Shown: positions 25,294-37,986 of the stretch, one piece after another
How the letters are laid out: every line of letters starts with the position of its first letter
Numbering within the stretch: the first letter of the stretch is position 1
Source: Rhabditoides inermis
Lineage: Eukaryota > Nematoda > Chromadorea > Rhabditida > Rhabditidae
Direction of reading: 5' to 3'
DNA: 64,000 nt
Assembly (NCBI GenBank): GCA_963966185.1
Contig: CAWZYM010000242.1
Span: 1,779,501-1,843,500, forward strand
The notes under the pieces: model-generated
Told to the model about the DNA's origin: nothing
Database searches by the model: none
Seen by the model: only the letters and a program-made list of their open reading frames with translations
Position numbers and translations under genes: made by a program

Positions 25294-26346
25294 CCCCTCC
25301 CTCTCCCTCTCCCCCCCTCTCTCTCTTTCTCTCGCGGTCTTTATCTGATTGTTTCTCTCTCTCTTTCCTAACTATGTAATGCCCAATGTTACAACTAGAA
25401 ATTACATACAGTGAATGGATGTTGCAGAGTCGATCTGTTCCGAGTCGGGTGGTCGTCAGCGTACGTCTTCCCGTGCCACCCCCTACGACCCTGGAATGCG
25501 CTTCGACCAACTCACTGGGGAGTCGGCCGACTACGCTATCGGAGTATCGACTCGGTCTGTTTTTTTGTTGTTACTACAATGTTTTAACTTTTATTAATAA
25601 ACAAGACATTTTTCAGATACTATTACAACGCGGCGGACGGTCAGTGCCATCCGTTCACGTACAATGGTTTCCTCGGCAACTTCAACAACTTCAACAACCA
25701 GGCAGACTGCCAGATATTCTGCGCCAGACGTCAGTGTTTTCATGGAACGCAGTGGTGTTGTGACATTCTTTTTTGAGATTGCGAAAGAGCGCGCGAAGAG
25801 CGCAGAAAGGCTAGAAATCGAAACAAATGTGTTCAGAGCAGTCTGATGATCGTTTCTGATTACCACACACACGTGGAATGTTTGTTCAACCTGTATTTCA
25901 AAAACCGTTTCGTAATGCGTAAATGAAAAACTGTCAGAAATGGGCTACTGTATCCTGTATTTTTATGTCATGATAATGATTAATGGAAGATTGTTGCAGT
26001 GCAATGCGCGCACGGTTCTCCGCTGACGACAGGGACGGGCAGTCCTCAAAGGTGTCAGAGGGACACCGACTGCCCATCCACACACACATGCTCCACAGAA
26101 CACGCCGTGTGCTGCCCCACTGCACGTATGTACCCATAGAGAAATCATGATCGTTAAATGTTTCTTCAAGTTCTCTATTTGAATCGTTTCCGTATCACAT
26201 TTATCGAGTGTTGTCAAGTTTCTACTATGATCATTACTGTACTCGTTTCAGAGACACTGTGTACGGAGCCGCAACGAGTGGGCGACTGTAAACAGTCTGT
26301 GAGGCAGTTCTGGTACAATGCGGAGACGAGGTGAGGAGAAGGGAAG

Positions 26347-26388
<42 letters not shown>

Positions 26389-26781
26389 AGAGAGAGAGAG
26401 AGAGAGTAATCGCTCCATTCCAGGACGTGCGAGTCGTTCCAGTACACCGGCTGTCAGGGCAACAACAACCGCTTCAACAGCCTCAACGAGTGCCAGAACT
26501 TCTGCAAGAACATCAACGGTACAGTTTGACATCAAATTCAATGAAAAGAGAAAAGGTTGACACGGTCAAAGAAAAATAAATTAGAGTGAAATGAGTACAG
26601 ATGAGTGTGTGTTTGTAGCGGAGCCGAAGTGCGCGCAGGGTCGTGCGTACATCGACTACACTGGTCGGTTCATGCAGTGCGGGGAGGGAGGACCACACTC
26701 GTGCCCCGCCAACTACGAGTGCACATTCGACGGGACCACCCACGGGTGCTGCCCCAGCAAGGGTACGCGAAGACACTGCAA

Positions 26782-26840
<59 letters not shown>

Positions 26841-29804
26841 ACCCTCCTTCAGCCTACACCTGCTCTCTGCAAGTCAACAAAGGAACTACATGTGGATCTG
26901 GATCGTCGTATAGGTCAGCTTGTTTTTTTTAGCTGTTTATTGAGCAGTTGTTACTATGACACGTAACTTATTTTAACATTTTCCAGTATATGGACAATGA
27001 TGTGAAAAAATGAAAATCGTGAAACGTTTAGGTACTACTACAACAACAACCTGAAGGAGTGTCAGTCGTTCCTGTTCCTTGGCTGCGATGGAAACAGCAA
27101 CAACTTCCCCAATGCGGAGAAGTGCCAGAGCTACTGCGAGATCGCCAGTCAGTCACGGCGTTATCAGTATTCTCATCTGTTTGTATCGGTCGATGTTGTA
27201 CGGTTGTTCACACTTTGCATCAGCGGTTTTTTTCGTTGTAGCATTTCCTTGTCTCTTTCAGTTTGTCCGAATGGCGGCAGTCCACTGCGGGCGTATTCCA
27301 AAATGCGCACATGCTCCACCACCGATCCCTGTCCCAGTGGATATGACTGCACACAGGTGGGAGAGAAAGAGGGAGAGGAAGAGAGAGATCTTCTAGGTAG
27401 AGTCGAACGGCGTGGTGCACCGTCGCTGCTGTCCTTCCAAGTCTTCGATCTGCTCCAAGCCGCCCAATATGGGCAGCCAGCCCAAGTGCAATCAGAACAA
27501 CGGAGTCAGCAGGTACGCTGCAGACACAACGGAATAACATTCGTAAACGTGGTAGCTTCTAAACGTATGTATGTTGACTACTCTACATAAGATTCAGTTT
27601 CCGATTCAATACGCATTTTTTTTGTATGTACGCTTGCACACAACACTGCCCAAAACAACATTTAGTGAGTGTTTGTGTGTTGCAGGTACTACTTCAACAT
27701 GGCGCTGCAGACATGCAGTGCGTATTCGTCGAATGGATGCGACACCTCACTGAACTCATTCGCGAGCAGGGCAGAGTGCGACGACTTCTGCATGAGCAGC
27801 GGGTGCGCCGCCGGAGACACCGTATACAAGGTACACACACACACACACATCTCTCTCATCTCTCTCTCTCTCTCTCTCTATGTGTGTGTGTATCAGTGTA
27901 TGTCTAGAAACTGATGATAATGTTTATGTGTTCAGGACCCGAACACGAACCGCCCGTACCAGTGCAACACTGCACTGCAGAACAACTGTCCGGAGAACTA
28001 CCAGTGCACTCTCAACTCCCTCACTGGAACACACGTGTGCTGCGGGTCAGACTCCATGGGTGCGTTTCGGGGAAATACGTTTCACGCACCAATAACTTCT
28101 ATTGCGGATGGTTTCACAACAATGACAGCCTGACTCCTGACAAGATTCATTTGCTTACAAAGTGAGATAACGAAAACAATCTCTGAGAACTGGATCAGCA
28201 CGTTCCAGTTCAGAGTGTTAGTCATGACATGTGTATGCTATTCATTCCAAGTGTTTTCAGGTGTGTGTCCGGCAGGTGAGAAGGCGTTCATGGACCCTCG
28301 CTCGCAGGCGCCCCGCCAGTGTGCCATGGCGGCAGACGGAAAGTGCCCCAGCGGGTTCCTCTGTCGGTTCAGCCAGCAACACAATCGCTACTACTGCTGC
28401 GCGTCCATCAGTGGAAGTGGGTCACAGCTACTAATGGAGATTGAATGAAAACGAATGAAAATCGAGTTAGAGAATATGCCACGACTATCCGGCTCTCCAA
28501 CAAACAGCTTTTCCTTGCAGCGCTGTGTCCTGCCGGGAAGGCGCTGTTCCGCTACCCGACCAGCCAGGCGCCGATCCAATGCGCCATCCACCACCTCACA
28601 TCAACATGCCCGCCCTCGTTCGCGTGCATGAGCGACGTCCCCGGGGCGTTCCAGGGATACTGCTGCTCCCAACACGGTGCGTCCCTCATCTCTCTCTCTC
28701 TCTCTCTCTTCTCTGACAGGGACCATTTCAGCGATATGTCCGAACAACGTGGCGTTCCATGTGGATGAGAAGACGCAGATGCCCACTTCGTGCACCGGTG
28801 CGTTCCACATAAAACACTATAAAACACCAGAAAACAACTGTGTGACAATAATTGTCTACCACAAGCTGTAAAAAAAATAATTAAGGTGATATGCTCCTAG
28901 ATTCCACTATAAACAAAAAAGGAGTGAAGTACAAGTGCAGTTTCAGCGGACGCGTTCTCCGCCTGTCCCACTGGATTCACGTGCCAACAACAGCCAGACA
29001 CCAACCAACACTACTGCTGCGCCGGAAGTGACCCATTGGGGGTGCAGGGTGGGAGAGAGAGAGGGGGAGAGGCGAGGGAGAGGGGAAGGAGAGAAAGAGA
29101 GAGAGAGAGAGAGTGAGAAGTAGCGAGAAAGAGAGAGAGGAAGTGTGAGGGAGAGAGGGAGTGAGACAAGAAAAGAGAGTTTCAGACGGCTGTCCTCCCA
29201 TGCAATACGCGCACATCGTCAACGGTAACGCAGCCACCTGTGACCCGTTCAACATGGTACGTTAGATACAGTATTGAAATACGGTCTACAGTAAGCTAGT
29301 AAGATCCTTTCTACATGAATGTTGCAGTCTCCGGACAACTGTCCGCAGGACTACACGTGTCAGTGGTCGATGTCGAACCAGAAGTACCAGTGCTGCGGTA
29401 CACGGCCCCTCAGACAAGTCAAGCCCAAGCACGTCGGTGAGTCCAAAGCCTGCCACGCTTGACCGATTCCATGATAATGATTCATCAACATCATATTCGA
29501 AACCGTCCGTTGCGCCTGGTTTTATAACTGTAAATGCAACACGTGCAGCAGTGAGGTGGATGTGTTTTAAATTGATTCAACTCGCATGCCCTTTCAGACG
29601 ACGGCTGTTCGTCTCGTCAGTTCGCGTTGCTCGACCGTCGCACGTCGCGGCCCCGACTGTGTACTGCGGGAGAGATCGACGCCTGCCCCGCCGGGTTCTT
29701 CTGCCAGTTCAGTGCAAGGAGGAACCAGTTCCAGTGCTGCGGACAGAGCGGAGGTACACCCCCCCCCCTCTCTCCCTCCCTTTCTCTCTCTCTCCCTTTC
29801 TCTC

Positions 29805-29849
<45 letters not shown>

Positions 29850-32800
29850 ACAGACTCTGCTCAGGCTGTCCTGCTCGTCGTGCCGCGTTCATCGCAGTGG
29901 ATGGGCAGGCGCAGGAGTGTCTGCCGGGTCCGGACGGGGCTTGCGCAGACGGCTACGAGTGCGTCAAGAGCATCTATGGCGCCAAGAACATCTGCTGCAG
30001 CAAGCCCGTCGATGAAGGTGCGTTATCTGTATCGCACGACGTTTGTGTTGTTTATTCAATCATCGCGGGAATTAATTGAGATGTTGTTAGATACACAACT
30101 GACAATTTTTTTCACTGATTGCTCACTCTCGAGCAATACGATATACAATTACACATTCGTTAAGCACATATTAGCGCCACATCGAATTTGCTTCGCAGGA
30201 ATTCGATAAGTAAAAAAAGTGGTATGATTAATCCGAACAGAAAATTGGAAATTTCTATTATTGTTGATTAGTGCTTCCTATTGTGATCGAGTGTGAAGGC
30301 TTGTTTGCTGACAGGCTTTGTCCGACAGGAAATCCATCGAAGATATCCTGTGAGTACTTTCATGAAATGAGGATTGATGAGGAAGAAAGTGATTGAAGTG
30401 AGCACGGAATGAAGAGAAACCAGAGGGAAAATCCAGTCCGTATGCGCTGAAATATGTTTGTTTCGACTATTATTTACGAAAAAATACCGGCTAAATTATA
30501 CAACTGAAAGAAAGATACAACTGCGCAGAAAACTGCGGGAATAACGATAGTGACAAAAGGGACCACTACCTAAAATCAATGATTAAAAAATGTCGCATTC
30601 CCCCATCGAACCTGCAGTGTGAGATTGAACAACATGTGTCTATTCCTATGTTTCGCGTACACATTTCCATCGTCGATGTGCGATATGATATGAATGAAGA
30701 ACAAGGCGACAGGAATGCAGGCGAGCACGTTGATAGTACTCATGCCCTGAGGGGATGTGTGTCCTCTCATTTCCGTGTCCACTCACCACCAGCCAGATGG
30801 CCAATGCGTGCTGGTCTTCTCTGCTGTTCACGTACCACTGTCTGTCTGGCCGGCTCTCCACTAAACTTCGCAGTCCCGGAAGTTCCTTAATACGTTTTGA
30901 TAAGAAAGTTTCTCGATGATACATGCATCATTCTAGTGGTTTCCTAGACCGAAAATGGAATAAGCTCACGTTGTTGAGGACGTCTTGAAGATCGGAAAGC
31001 ACATAGGGATTGTATAGACGAGGGAAGTATATGATAGTGAAGAGAGTGATAGCCAGATAAGGGAACGCGATGGTCACACAAAGCAGCAGGAACGAGGCGG
31101 CGGATCGGTTCCGCTGAAGGGCCTGACACGACAGATTGTGAAATGACTGCAGTGCGAACACGAACAAAGCTTATTGTAAACAGAAGGATGGTTCAAAACG
31201 ATGAAAAAAGTTCGCTTGTGGTTGTCAACAAAACTCACATAAATACGGTATGCATAAAGTTGTATAATGGCGGATATTTCTATTTCTATAAGGTAGAACA
31301 TTATGATCTGAAAATAAAAGAAGTAAACGTTTGAAGCAAATTTGATTGATGTGAATACCGTCTGTATTTGAGCATCCAACTTGAAAGTTGTAGAAATGAA
31401 ACTATCAGCACAAACAATGAATATCGGTAGAAAAATGTGAGGAGAAAAGATGCACAGTGCAACGTCAAAAATCAAAGAAATCAACTAAACACGTGTTTTT
31501 GAACTACTCAATGTTTTTTTTTACCTGAAAGTTGATGATGTGCCATTTATATGTAGGCATTTTGTTAGAGTGTTTATATGTGACGTACATAGTGAATATA
31601 TTGATAGGCATTGTGATGATAGTAGAGTAGTTGAGGAAGAATGAGGATACGCTATTCTCTCCGTACACTATATCTCGCAACATCTCCGATAGGTAGCAAA
31701 AGTAGGGAGCAGGGATGAGGAGAAGAAGAGCGAGGAGCAGAAAGAGGAAGTAACAGAAACGAGCAGTACTCTCACCCAATTCCCAAACCCCTCCTCTCTA
31801 TCGCTGACTGATGCAGTTACAAGCGTTTATCTCAAAACTCTAAATGAAATTCTAAATGAAACACGGAAGAAATAAATCAAAAACATCGTTTGCGAAACAA
31901 AAACAAAATTGTTTTCACGTGGTAGGTTAGGATTTTTGAGTGTAACACACTACTTCAATAAATTATAAGGAGCGTTAGATTCAGTCAGCTATGAGTTCAG
32001 CTAGATTGTATGGTCGTTATTTAAAAAAAAATGATTCGATTTGATTAGATTAGCTGATTCAATTTCACAGAGAACAAGCCTTGATTGCACTATTCATTAC
32101 TGCAACAGGCAATTGAACTACGTACTTCGTCATATGATGACGGCTCTAATAAGGATATGGTATGGGAAATGAGAAAAGGCAAAGAAAAAAATGAGTGCGA
32201 AACATCAGACAGACATTCATAGGTACATAGTATATAACATGTACGTGCACATGAAGTATGTTTTTTTGTTGTTTTACTTTGAACGTTGATTGTTTTGAAG
32301 ACACACACACATTTGCCTATCAACATGTTTTGAGTATACAGAAGCCTATTCGATTTCCCCTGCCCGCTCAGTGGCCTTTCGCTGACGGCGGATGCGCGAA
32401 GCTGCGAGACAACACGAGAAAAGAAGAGAAGAAAGTTCAGAGTGGAGAGGATTAGATAATGTGCAGTTCAGTGCGGTTTGCTGATCGTTTCCGATCACCG
32501 CGCGCACGTAGAACTTTTGTTCAACCCGTATTTGAATGACCGTTTCGTGACACATAGGTGAGTAGAAACAGTCAGAAAACTTAAAGTCACTGAGTCTTCG
32601 AATAAAAAATAACAACAACAATGTTAGTTTCATCAAACTGAATTGTGAAAGTGAAAAAAATTGTGATTGACGTTGGTTGCAGACTTAGGAACCACAACGT
32701 GAGTTGCAAAGAGCCCGGCGAAATCATGTAACATTTTCTCACTGGACACATGACGTGTTCTAATTAGCATAGAACGATTCGCCCTTTCGCGCTGATTCCA

Positions 32801-35800
32801 ACGATGTTTTATTTATGGGATCATGTACCCTGTAAAGTAGTGAAAATCGATAAAGAGTGATATGATGACGTCATATTTCTTTGATCTAGCCGCCATTGCC
32901 CACAATGAGTAATGAAAAATGATGTCATAAGAGACGTTTTTTCTTCAAGTACTCATCGATTACAATCAAACAAAGCGTATCGCTACTATCTTAAACAAAT
33001 ATATTCATAATTTAACTATCGATGACGTCATAAGTGTTTTGATCTAGCCGCCCTCTGTCGCACTTTCCCTGTGTGAGCGCGCGCTCGGGTGCGCGCGCCG
33101 CGCGGAATTTGAGCGCAATGTGAACGATGAACACTATGAACATTATATATTTTTGAAATCAGCTTTAAATAAACCACATTATTGAACTGATTGCTATATC
33201 ATATCCAAATATCTGAAAGTGTCATTGTGGTCCCTATTGCAGACTGTTCTTCGAACGAGAAGCTGGTGAATGGGGTGTGTGTTGTCCGCGCGGCGCCCGG
33301 ACAGCCCTGTCAGAGGAGCGAGGAGTGCACCGGAGGAAGCACATGCGAGATGGCCAAGTGCACGTACGTCACTCTGGAAACCGACTCATTGATAGTATTG
33401 ATTGTATGTGTTCAGATGTTCGGATCGGCAGCATGCGGAGGGAGGAGAGTGTGTGGACAACGAGTGTATGGAGGACGAGATACGCATAGGTGCGGGCATC
33501 AGATCTCTCTCTCTCTCTCCCTCTCTCCCTCCCTTCCCCCCTCTCTCTCCCTCTCTCCCTCCCTCTCTCTCTCTCTCTCTCCCTCTCTCCCTCCCTCCCC
33601 CCTCTCTCTCTCTCTCCATCTCTTCCTCCCTTCCTCTCTCTCTCTCTCTCCCTCTCTCACCCCCTCTTCCAGATGGCAAGTGTGAGCGTCGCTCGAGTAT
33701 CGGGGAGGACTGTATCAGCAGCCTGCAGTGCGCTGCCAACAGCCGGTTCGTATTTTGAACTGATTTTTTGTTTTGTTTTTTTGTGTTACAATGCACATTG
33801 TTATGCAAAATTAGTTAATTTATGTATTCATATTGACTAATTAGTAGTTCATATTTCATAAATTTTATCATAGTAATTTGTTTACAATATTCAAATGATC
33901 AAATGTACAAACTTATACTAGACACTATATTCAAATCAAAGTAACGTATCAAAGTAACGTTTAAGCACTAGGCTGATAATTTTAAAGATAATTATACCGT
34001 TCAGGCTGATGATTATATATAATTATACAAAACTCAGTATTTCGTAGGATTCACTAATCTCTGTGACTCATCAAACGTTGAGATTGCACAAATAGTTGTG
34101 TACAGATAATGTATTAGCAAATCATCTTATTGCAAAAACAAACAAACAAACAAACAACGGAGCAAACTGAAAACAACGACGACAAGAAAACATATACGAA
34201 TCAACGAATCTCCAGATCTTCGTTAGTCATAAAACATCGTTTCTAGAGTATTCTTTTATCTGAAGTCTAATATCGGCGGAGTTTCTGTACGTTTCTTGTA
34301 CACTCAGCAAGTGCGATTTCATTCATATCAGCAGTACCAATACTTGCATATCACTAACATTTACAAAAATGCTATAAACATCACTTTTGAAATATAAAAC
34401 AATAACATTTTCAGATGCCTGGAGGGTCGTTGCGACTGTGCAGAGGGAGAGAAGCACGAGGGAGACAAGTGCGTGAAAAGTGAGTGAGCAACCGGATCTG
34501 TAATGTGATGAAGTACTACAACGCGTTTCCTTCCCAGTCGCATCCTCCTCCTCTCTCATGTGCCCCGTTGGTGAGAAGGCCTACATGGAAAAGGGAACCA
34601 CACAGCCACGATACTGGTGAGCATATCAGAAGGCCTGGTCAATTTCATACACACGTGTTGCAGTTCTAGCAAGACCAAATCGGAGTGTCCCTCCGGATAC
34701 AAGTGCCAGTACTCGGATCGAGTCAAGTCGAGCATCTGCTGTGGAGTGGGAGAACAGACGGAGAAGAAAGAGAAGAAACCCAAGTCGTCAGCCAGTGAGT
34801 GTCCACTGGAATAGTCCCGGAAGAAGTGGTTAGACAGGGCATTGCAGGCAAGGCATCGTCCCCGTGTCCGGCCTCGATGGACCCGTACCTCATGAATGGC
34901 ATCCCCAAGTCGTGTGCCATGTCAGCCTGCCCAGCCAGCTTCAGCTGCGTGTTCTCACAGGTACACTCCTGTCTTTCTTTTATTTACATACTCTTGACTA
35001 GTAATTAGCTATTCGTTTGGGGTTTGCAGACTGAACGCAAACGTAGACATAGTTGCACTACCAGAAATGAAACGCGAGGGCTTCACAAAAAAAACGCCGC
35101 GAACGCAAAAGCGCGTTTTTCTGTCGCGTTTGCGGAAACGTCTTGTACACGCCGTCTGCGTTCATAATCATAAAGATTCAACTTCGATTAACGCCAAAAT
35201 GCGCGCGTTTCTACAGTGTCACAAAACAGTGTTAGGTGAATTTAAATATTAGATCATTCTAAACCCAGAATGATGTTGATGTTGCTTTGTGTCCAGCCGC
35301 GCCGGCGTTTCAACCAGCGGTGCTCGAACAAAGTCCGGAAACGCAACCGCGCACGTTGTGTGTTCGCGTTCAGTCGGCACGGCCCTGTACTTGGTGACCA
35401 GTCACTTAGCATCAACTGCTCACTTGTTTCGTTCTAGTCAGCAATTTCGTTTTAGTCGAAGCGCAACTACTTCTGCTGCGCCAAGCGAGCCAAGCCGACA
35501 GTGTTCAGCGAGAAGAAGAGTGAGTGGAGAGAGCGAGTCGGAACGGATTCGAGTTCCTCGATTGGACTTCATCGAGATTGTCTATGATTGTGAAGATTAT
35601 GCCATTTGATTGTTTCTATGCTTACTGTTTTCCCGTTGAGGCGACGGCTGTGAACGGGGCACGGCTCTCCTGTTCCCCTCCACTAGTGAGCCTGTCACCT
35701 GCGATCCCACACACAGGTGAGTAACAGGTAACACAACGACATTCTCGTATTCATAAACAACAAAAAAGTTGTCCTAACGCCTAACGTTTCTAATTTTTGT

Positions 35801-37490
35801 TTTCTTGAAATTCGTAGATCTCGAGTTGTTTTCTTTTATGTTTTGTGATTAGTCAACTGGGAGATATAACATATAAAACAGTTTCTGTACAAGCCTATGC
35901 AAACAACATGTTTGATTAAATCGTAACTATAATTGTTGCTTTCTCCCTCTACGATGTCCAATTACATTTAGTGAAAGACCAAGAAATCAGAGTATTAACA
36001 AACTGTTTATTACTAACGCAAGCAGTTTTCTTCCTGAAGAAATCTGACTGAAAGCGGATTGCGAACTAGAAACTTACTAGATTAGAAATAAAGTAGGCCA
36101 CAGATGCACTCTTTGCTAGTGTGGCCACAGATGCACTCTTTGCAAGTGGCATGTGGATTGCTGATGTATTGCAGGCGTTGTCCGACGGGCTATACTTGCC
36201 AGGAGTCGACTCTGACTGAAGAAATGCAGTGCTGCTCCCTCTTCCTATCGAAGAATCCCACTGAGGCAGAGGGTACGTTATGCGTCTTGTAAACTTCTAT
36301 TCATCCAAATCTCAGTGCTAACAATGGCTATGGCGTTTGTACTTTTGTATGTATGCATTACAACCTTTAATACGCGCAAATATACCCTCACGCTCACACC
36401 TGATACCGATAAATCTTATAAAGTGGATTAGGAAGCTGCAGCGTGTGAAAGTATTTGAGTACGATATGTGAGAGTGTATTGTAACCATGTGATATTTTCA
36501 TGGGCGTTGCGAAGGGGTATACGAAGATGATAACCAGCTAATACGAGGATGATAACATCGGCAGATGACATTTCACAGAATTACACGTTACACGTAGTCA
36601 ACACGATAACCTTATAGGTACACTGGCAACTTATTTTTGACTCGAAATGTTTGAGAGAATCATATTAACCTAAATCTTCATCGATTTGTGAGAAAGAACA
36701 ACGATTATCCGTTGCTTTCAAATGTTGCAACTCGCTGTTGCAACATTTTTTTTCAAACTCAAAATTGGTCCCGCCACGACTTCCATTCCGTTGAACTCTT
36801 CACTACTGCAGAAATGACGGGAGAAGACATAACCAGATGAAAGAAGCCCGTTCACTCACTCGGTGGCTCAATGCGTGTGTGCGCCTTTATGGCGCTGAAC
36901 TCGCCGGTTCGAGTCCTGTCTTCGGCAAATGTTTTGCATGAGTGGTAATACGCGTTCAAGAGAGCTATTTGCAGAATTAAGTCGTCACTGTTCCTTTAAA
37001 TATCAAATATGGTCGATTTCTGAAAAAAAAACGATGAGAATGTACTCATTAAAATTATTAGCTCTTCGTAGTCTCCAAATAGAAATATATACTGTAAACT
37101 AAAAAATGGGAGTGCTGATTAAAGATTGCATAATAAAAGTGCATGTTTCAGTGACCTGTCCTTCTTACATGGTGAAGGTTGTGAGGAACATCGGAGGAGT
37201 GACAAAGACAACTTGTGGTGAGTTAACAAGTAAGGAAAGGTTCATAGTAATAAAAGAAAAAAATGTCAATTTCGTTATCATTTTTGAGTTATTCCATGGG
37301 CGTATTTGGCACAGAGTTACTGATAGCACGAAAATTTTGCTTTCGAACTTTTGAACTTTTTGCAGTTATAAGAGTTTGAATTAGTCTTTTGATCGCAGTA
37401 AAAGACGCGAACTTTGTATTTCATTATGGAAAGGGAAGGAGTGAGGTAGGGAGGGAGAGTGTGTGAGAGAGAGGGAGAGAGAGGGGGAGA

Positions 37491-37533
<43 letters not shown>

Positions 37534-37651
37534 TGAGTGAGCGAGTGAGAGGAGACAGGTGTATCTCTCCTAATGTGTTTCTATTTCAGAAAAGTCTTGT
37601 CCCCCGCAACACACGGCAGTCAATGGAGTGTGCCAACTGAAAAGGAACTGA
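22166..37651 (+). CDS. Secreted multidomain Kunitz/lustrin/EB-module protein
   Basis: A very long gene with about 30 or more exons and a signal peptide ([17 protein letters not shown]). Order: Cys-rich and EB-like modules ([13 protein letters not shown]; 22362-23518); lustrin-type repeats; two Kunitz-like modules lacking one disulphide (24600-24915 and 25425-25740); three Kunitz domains with standard cysteines (26250-26519, 26855-27150, 27430-27800); then a long series of lustrin Cys repeats ending in CC (28260-30018, 34530-36270), with EB modules between (33240-34480). It ends [17 protein letters not shown] at 37651. The first standard Kunitz domain has Lys after the second Cys (GDCKQ), compatible with trypsin-like protease inhibition; the others have Gly and Asn. 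Exons before and after the 30.0-33.2 kb intron join in phase, supporting one gene. One junction (about 24217/24361) is out of phase by one base. Probably an extracellular-matrix or cuticle-associated protein. Confidence 0.85.
25780..25960 (+). repeat. Dispersed repeat family R1, copy 2
   Basis: Shares TTCAGAGCAGTCTGATGATC...TTGTTCAACCTGTATTTC...CCGTTTCGTAATGCG...CTGTCAGAAATGGGC with the other R1 copies. It lies in an intron of the Kunitz gene. Confidence 0.65.
30268..31779 (-). CDS. Nematode chemosensory-type 7TM receptor nested in an intron
   Basis: Eight exons (31525-31779, 31359-31484, 31239-31307, 30970-31146, 30787-30885, 30612-30746, 30488-30569, 30268-30446) sum to 1122 bases, 373 codons plus stop, with all phases consistent. 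Hydrophobic segments include [72 protein letters not shown] and [18 protein letters not shown]. The motif [18 protein letters not shown] after TM2 is typical of the Srh/Str group of nematode serpentine receptors; assignment within the group is uncertain. The whole gene lies antisense inside the 3.2 kb intron of the Kunitz/lustrin gene (30019-33241). A chemosensory role is inferred from the family. Confidence 0.85.
32343..32582 (+). repeat. Dispersed repeat family R1, copy 3
   Basis: Begins CCTATTCGATTTCCCCTGCC and ends near AGAAACAGTCAGAAAAC. This is among the fullest copies and aligns with the reverse complement of 12672-12890 over most of its length. Confidence 0.7.
36861..36927 (+). pseudogene. 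tRNA-like sequence (SINE head or tRNA relic)
   Basis: GGTGGCTCAATGCG resembles a pol III A box and CGGTTCGAGTCC a B box at tRNA-like spacing. The arms do not fold into a normal acceptor stem, so it is not called as a working tRNA. It lies in the last large intron of the Kunitz gene. Confidence 0.45.
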
Positions 37652-37986
37652 CATGTTGCTGGGAAAAGATCCTCACTAACACTTAAATAACTTGTCGAGT
37701 TTTTTCAAACTAATCACTAATAAGTAAGTACCTAATAATCATCCCCGCTGGATGAATACCACAGTAGATACTATCGTATCTCGCGAGACGAATGCCCACG
37801 CACCTATGTTCTCGCATCTTTATCCCATCGCAGTTCATCGTTTCGCCATATATAAAATCGTCTTTGTTCTCGAACCAAATAAATGTTTGTACACGTAGCC
37901 GAAGTCAACTTCTCTTGGAGAAGTGCACAGAGAGAGAGGGGGGAGAGGTACTGTGTAGCGGGTCTATCCTAGGTGTGTGGTGTGAA
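37652..37986. other. Convergent 3' ends
   Basis: Space between the stop codons of the plus-strand Kunitz gene and the minus-strand ligand-binding-domain gene. AATAAATG near 37878 is a possible polyadenylation signal for the plus-strand gene. Confidence 0.4.

Noticed and set aside
34138..34158. (CAAA)n-like run as a CRISPR-type or satellite array
   Set aside because: Only five short units in an AT-rich intron. No spacer structure, and CRISPR is not expected in a nematode.
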